From: Bacteroidia bacterium
Lineage (GTDB): Bacteria; Bacteroidota; Bacteroidia; Bacteroidales; Azobacteroidaceae
Reading direction: 5' to 3'
Assembly: GCA_025999935.1 (NCBI GenBank)
Contig: BNXY01000020.1
Location: 20,001-45,542 of the forward strand
Length of the DNA: 25,542 bases
Shown: piece after piece, positions 24,802 to 25,542 of the stretch
Numbering within the stretch: the stretch's first letter is position 1
How the letters are laid out: each line of letters opens with the position of its first letter
Position numbers and translations under genes: made by a program
The notes under the pieces: model-generated
Seen by the model: only the letters and a program-made list of their open reading frames with translations
Database searches by the model: none
Told to the model about the DNA's origin: nothing

Positions 24802-25542
24802 TCATTTCAAATAATATTTCACAATAACCGGATTATCATCTTCCTTTATTTGAGATAGTTTCTGTTTACTTTCTTCCGTCAAATATTCCATGACAATGTA
24901 AGAATCTATATCTGAAGCATCAACGTAACCGTACCAAACAGTATCACTCAGAAGAAACAGATTAGCCATTTTTTCTCCATTTATAAATTTATCAGAAGTA
25001 GTAACCGTTTTTTTTGTGTTTTTATCGTAAAATGTTAAATAAAAATTCGTATTATATCTACTCTGTACAAAATATAAATTATCGTTTTGCAGAATATCAT
25101 AGGTTAGCGCATATTCTCTGATGCCATTTTCATTAACATCATTAACGGTTTCAATAGTATTTTGAAAATTCTTTAGCATATCTTCCGGCATGTTTTTTTT
25201 TCCGTAATCAGCATGAATTGCAGGAATAAGAGACAATGTTTCCAAATCTATGTAATACAATGTATTTGAAAAAGTGGATGGTAAAAAGTAAGTTTTATTC
25301 ATGGTACGAGTAAAGGATTTATAATTACTATTCATATAAATAAACCGTTGCAGATTTATTATTTTCTTTATGGTGTCTTCTCTTGATGAATAAAAGCTAA
25401 GAAAGTCTTTACCTCCGTTTTTACCCGGGGTAACATTTTCATGATATAAAGCATACATATCTGTACTTAATGGAATTAATTGCCATGGAGATGTATAGAT
25501 ATGCATATTTGCCCTATTTTTATTTTTAATTCTAATAAAATT
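24802..25542 (-). CDS. 6-bladed beta-propeller protein, 5' part missing (window edge)
   Basis: The frame is open without a stop from the stop codon at 24802-24804 to the last base of the window; the 12 codons upstream of the Met at 25506 are also open. The gene therefore very probably starts outside the window and the Met at 25506 is internal. The visible 246 or so residues fit the middle and end of a propeller protein: WQLIPLSTDMYALYHENVTPGKNGGKDFLSFYS, NKTYFLPSTFSNTLYYIDLETLSLIPAIHADYGKKNMPEDML, then a C-terminal region ending PVIVKYYLK. It looks like a diverged tandem relative of the next gene. Assignment is from pattern and context and is less certain than for the neighbour. Confidence 0.7.
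   Translation of the reverse strand, partial: NFIRIKNKNRANMHIYTSPWQLIPLSTDMYALYHENVTPGKNGGKDFLSFYSSREDTIKKIINLQRFIYMNSNYKSFTRTMNKTYFLPSTFSNTLYYIDLETLSLIPAIHADYGKKNMPEDMLKNFQNTIETVNDVNENGIREYALTYDILQNDNLYFVQSRYNTNFYLTFYDKNTKKTVTTSDKFINGEKMANLFLLSDTVWYGYVDASDIDSYIVMEYLTEESKQKLSQIKEDDNPVIVKYYLK

Overview
The window reads as chromosomal DNA of a member of the Bacteroidales (phylum Bacteroidota). The signs are a SusC/SusD pair, many lipoproteins, 6-bladed beta-propeller lipoproteins, a DUF6625-type glycosyltransferase, an absence of obvious Shine-Dalgarno sequences, and promoters of the Bacteroidetes type (TTTG, about 19-20 bases, TAnnTTTG). The family or genus cannot be fixed from sequence reading alone.

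Region 1 (1-2930, minus strand) is an rRNA operon in the order promoter, leader, 16S, tRNA-Ile(GAU), tRNA-Ala(UGC), 23S; the 23S gene is cut by the window edge. The leader and each of the three spacer segments carry a different 7-base tandem repeat followed by its own reverse complement, so each can fold into a long hairpin. A boxA-like 14-mer occurs in both the leader and the 16S-23S spacer.

Region 2 (2930-11341) is mostly housekeeping: a TraB/GumN-like exported protein and argS in one unit, an HU protein with its own promoter and terminator, a MalY/PatB C-S lyase, a serine hydrolase lipoprotein, a YafQ-type toxin-antitoxin pair, and slyD-aroC. argS carries an in-frame insertion of a short palindromic repeat (encoding CHCGLDPQSP).

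Region 3 (11317-19890, minus strand) holds SusC-SusD, then, from a separate promoter, an NlpC/P60 lipoprotein, a Tat-exported dipeptide epimerase and a transglutaminase-like lipoprotein. The enzyme set resembles murein-peptide degradation by YkfC and YkfB, here directed to the cell envelope. A link between this and the SusC/SusD transporter is an inference.

Region 4 (20036-25542, minus strand) is a tightly packed unit: two 6-bladed beta-propeller proteins (the first cut by the window edge), a DUF6625-type glycosyltransferase, and an 896-residue protein combining a capsule-type glycosyltransferase, a LanC-like domain without recognisable zinc ligands, and a GT-B glycosyltransferase. This is the most unusual part of the window. 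It may be one end of a peptide or glycan modification cluster that continues past the right edge.
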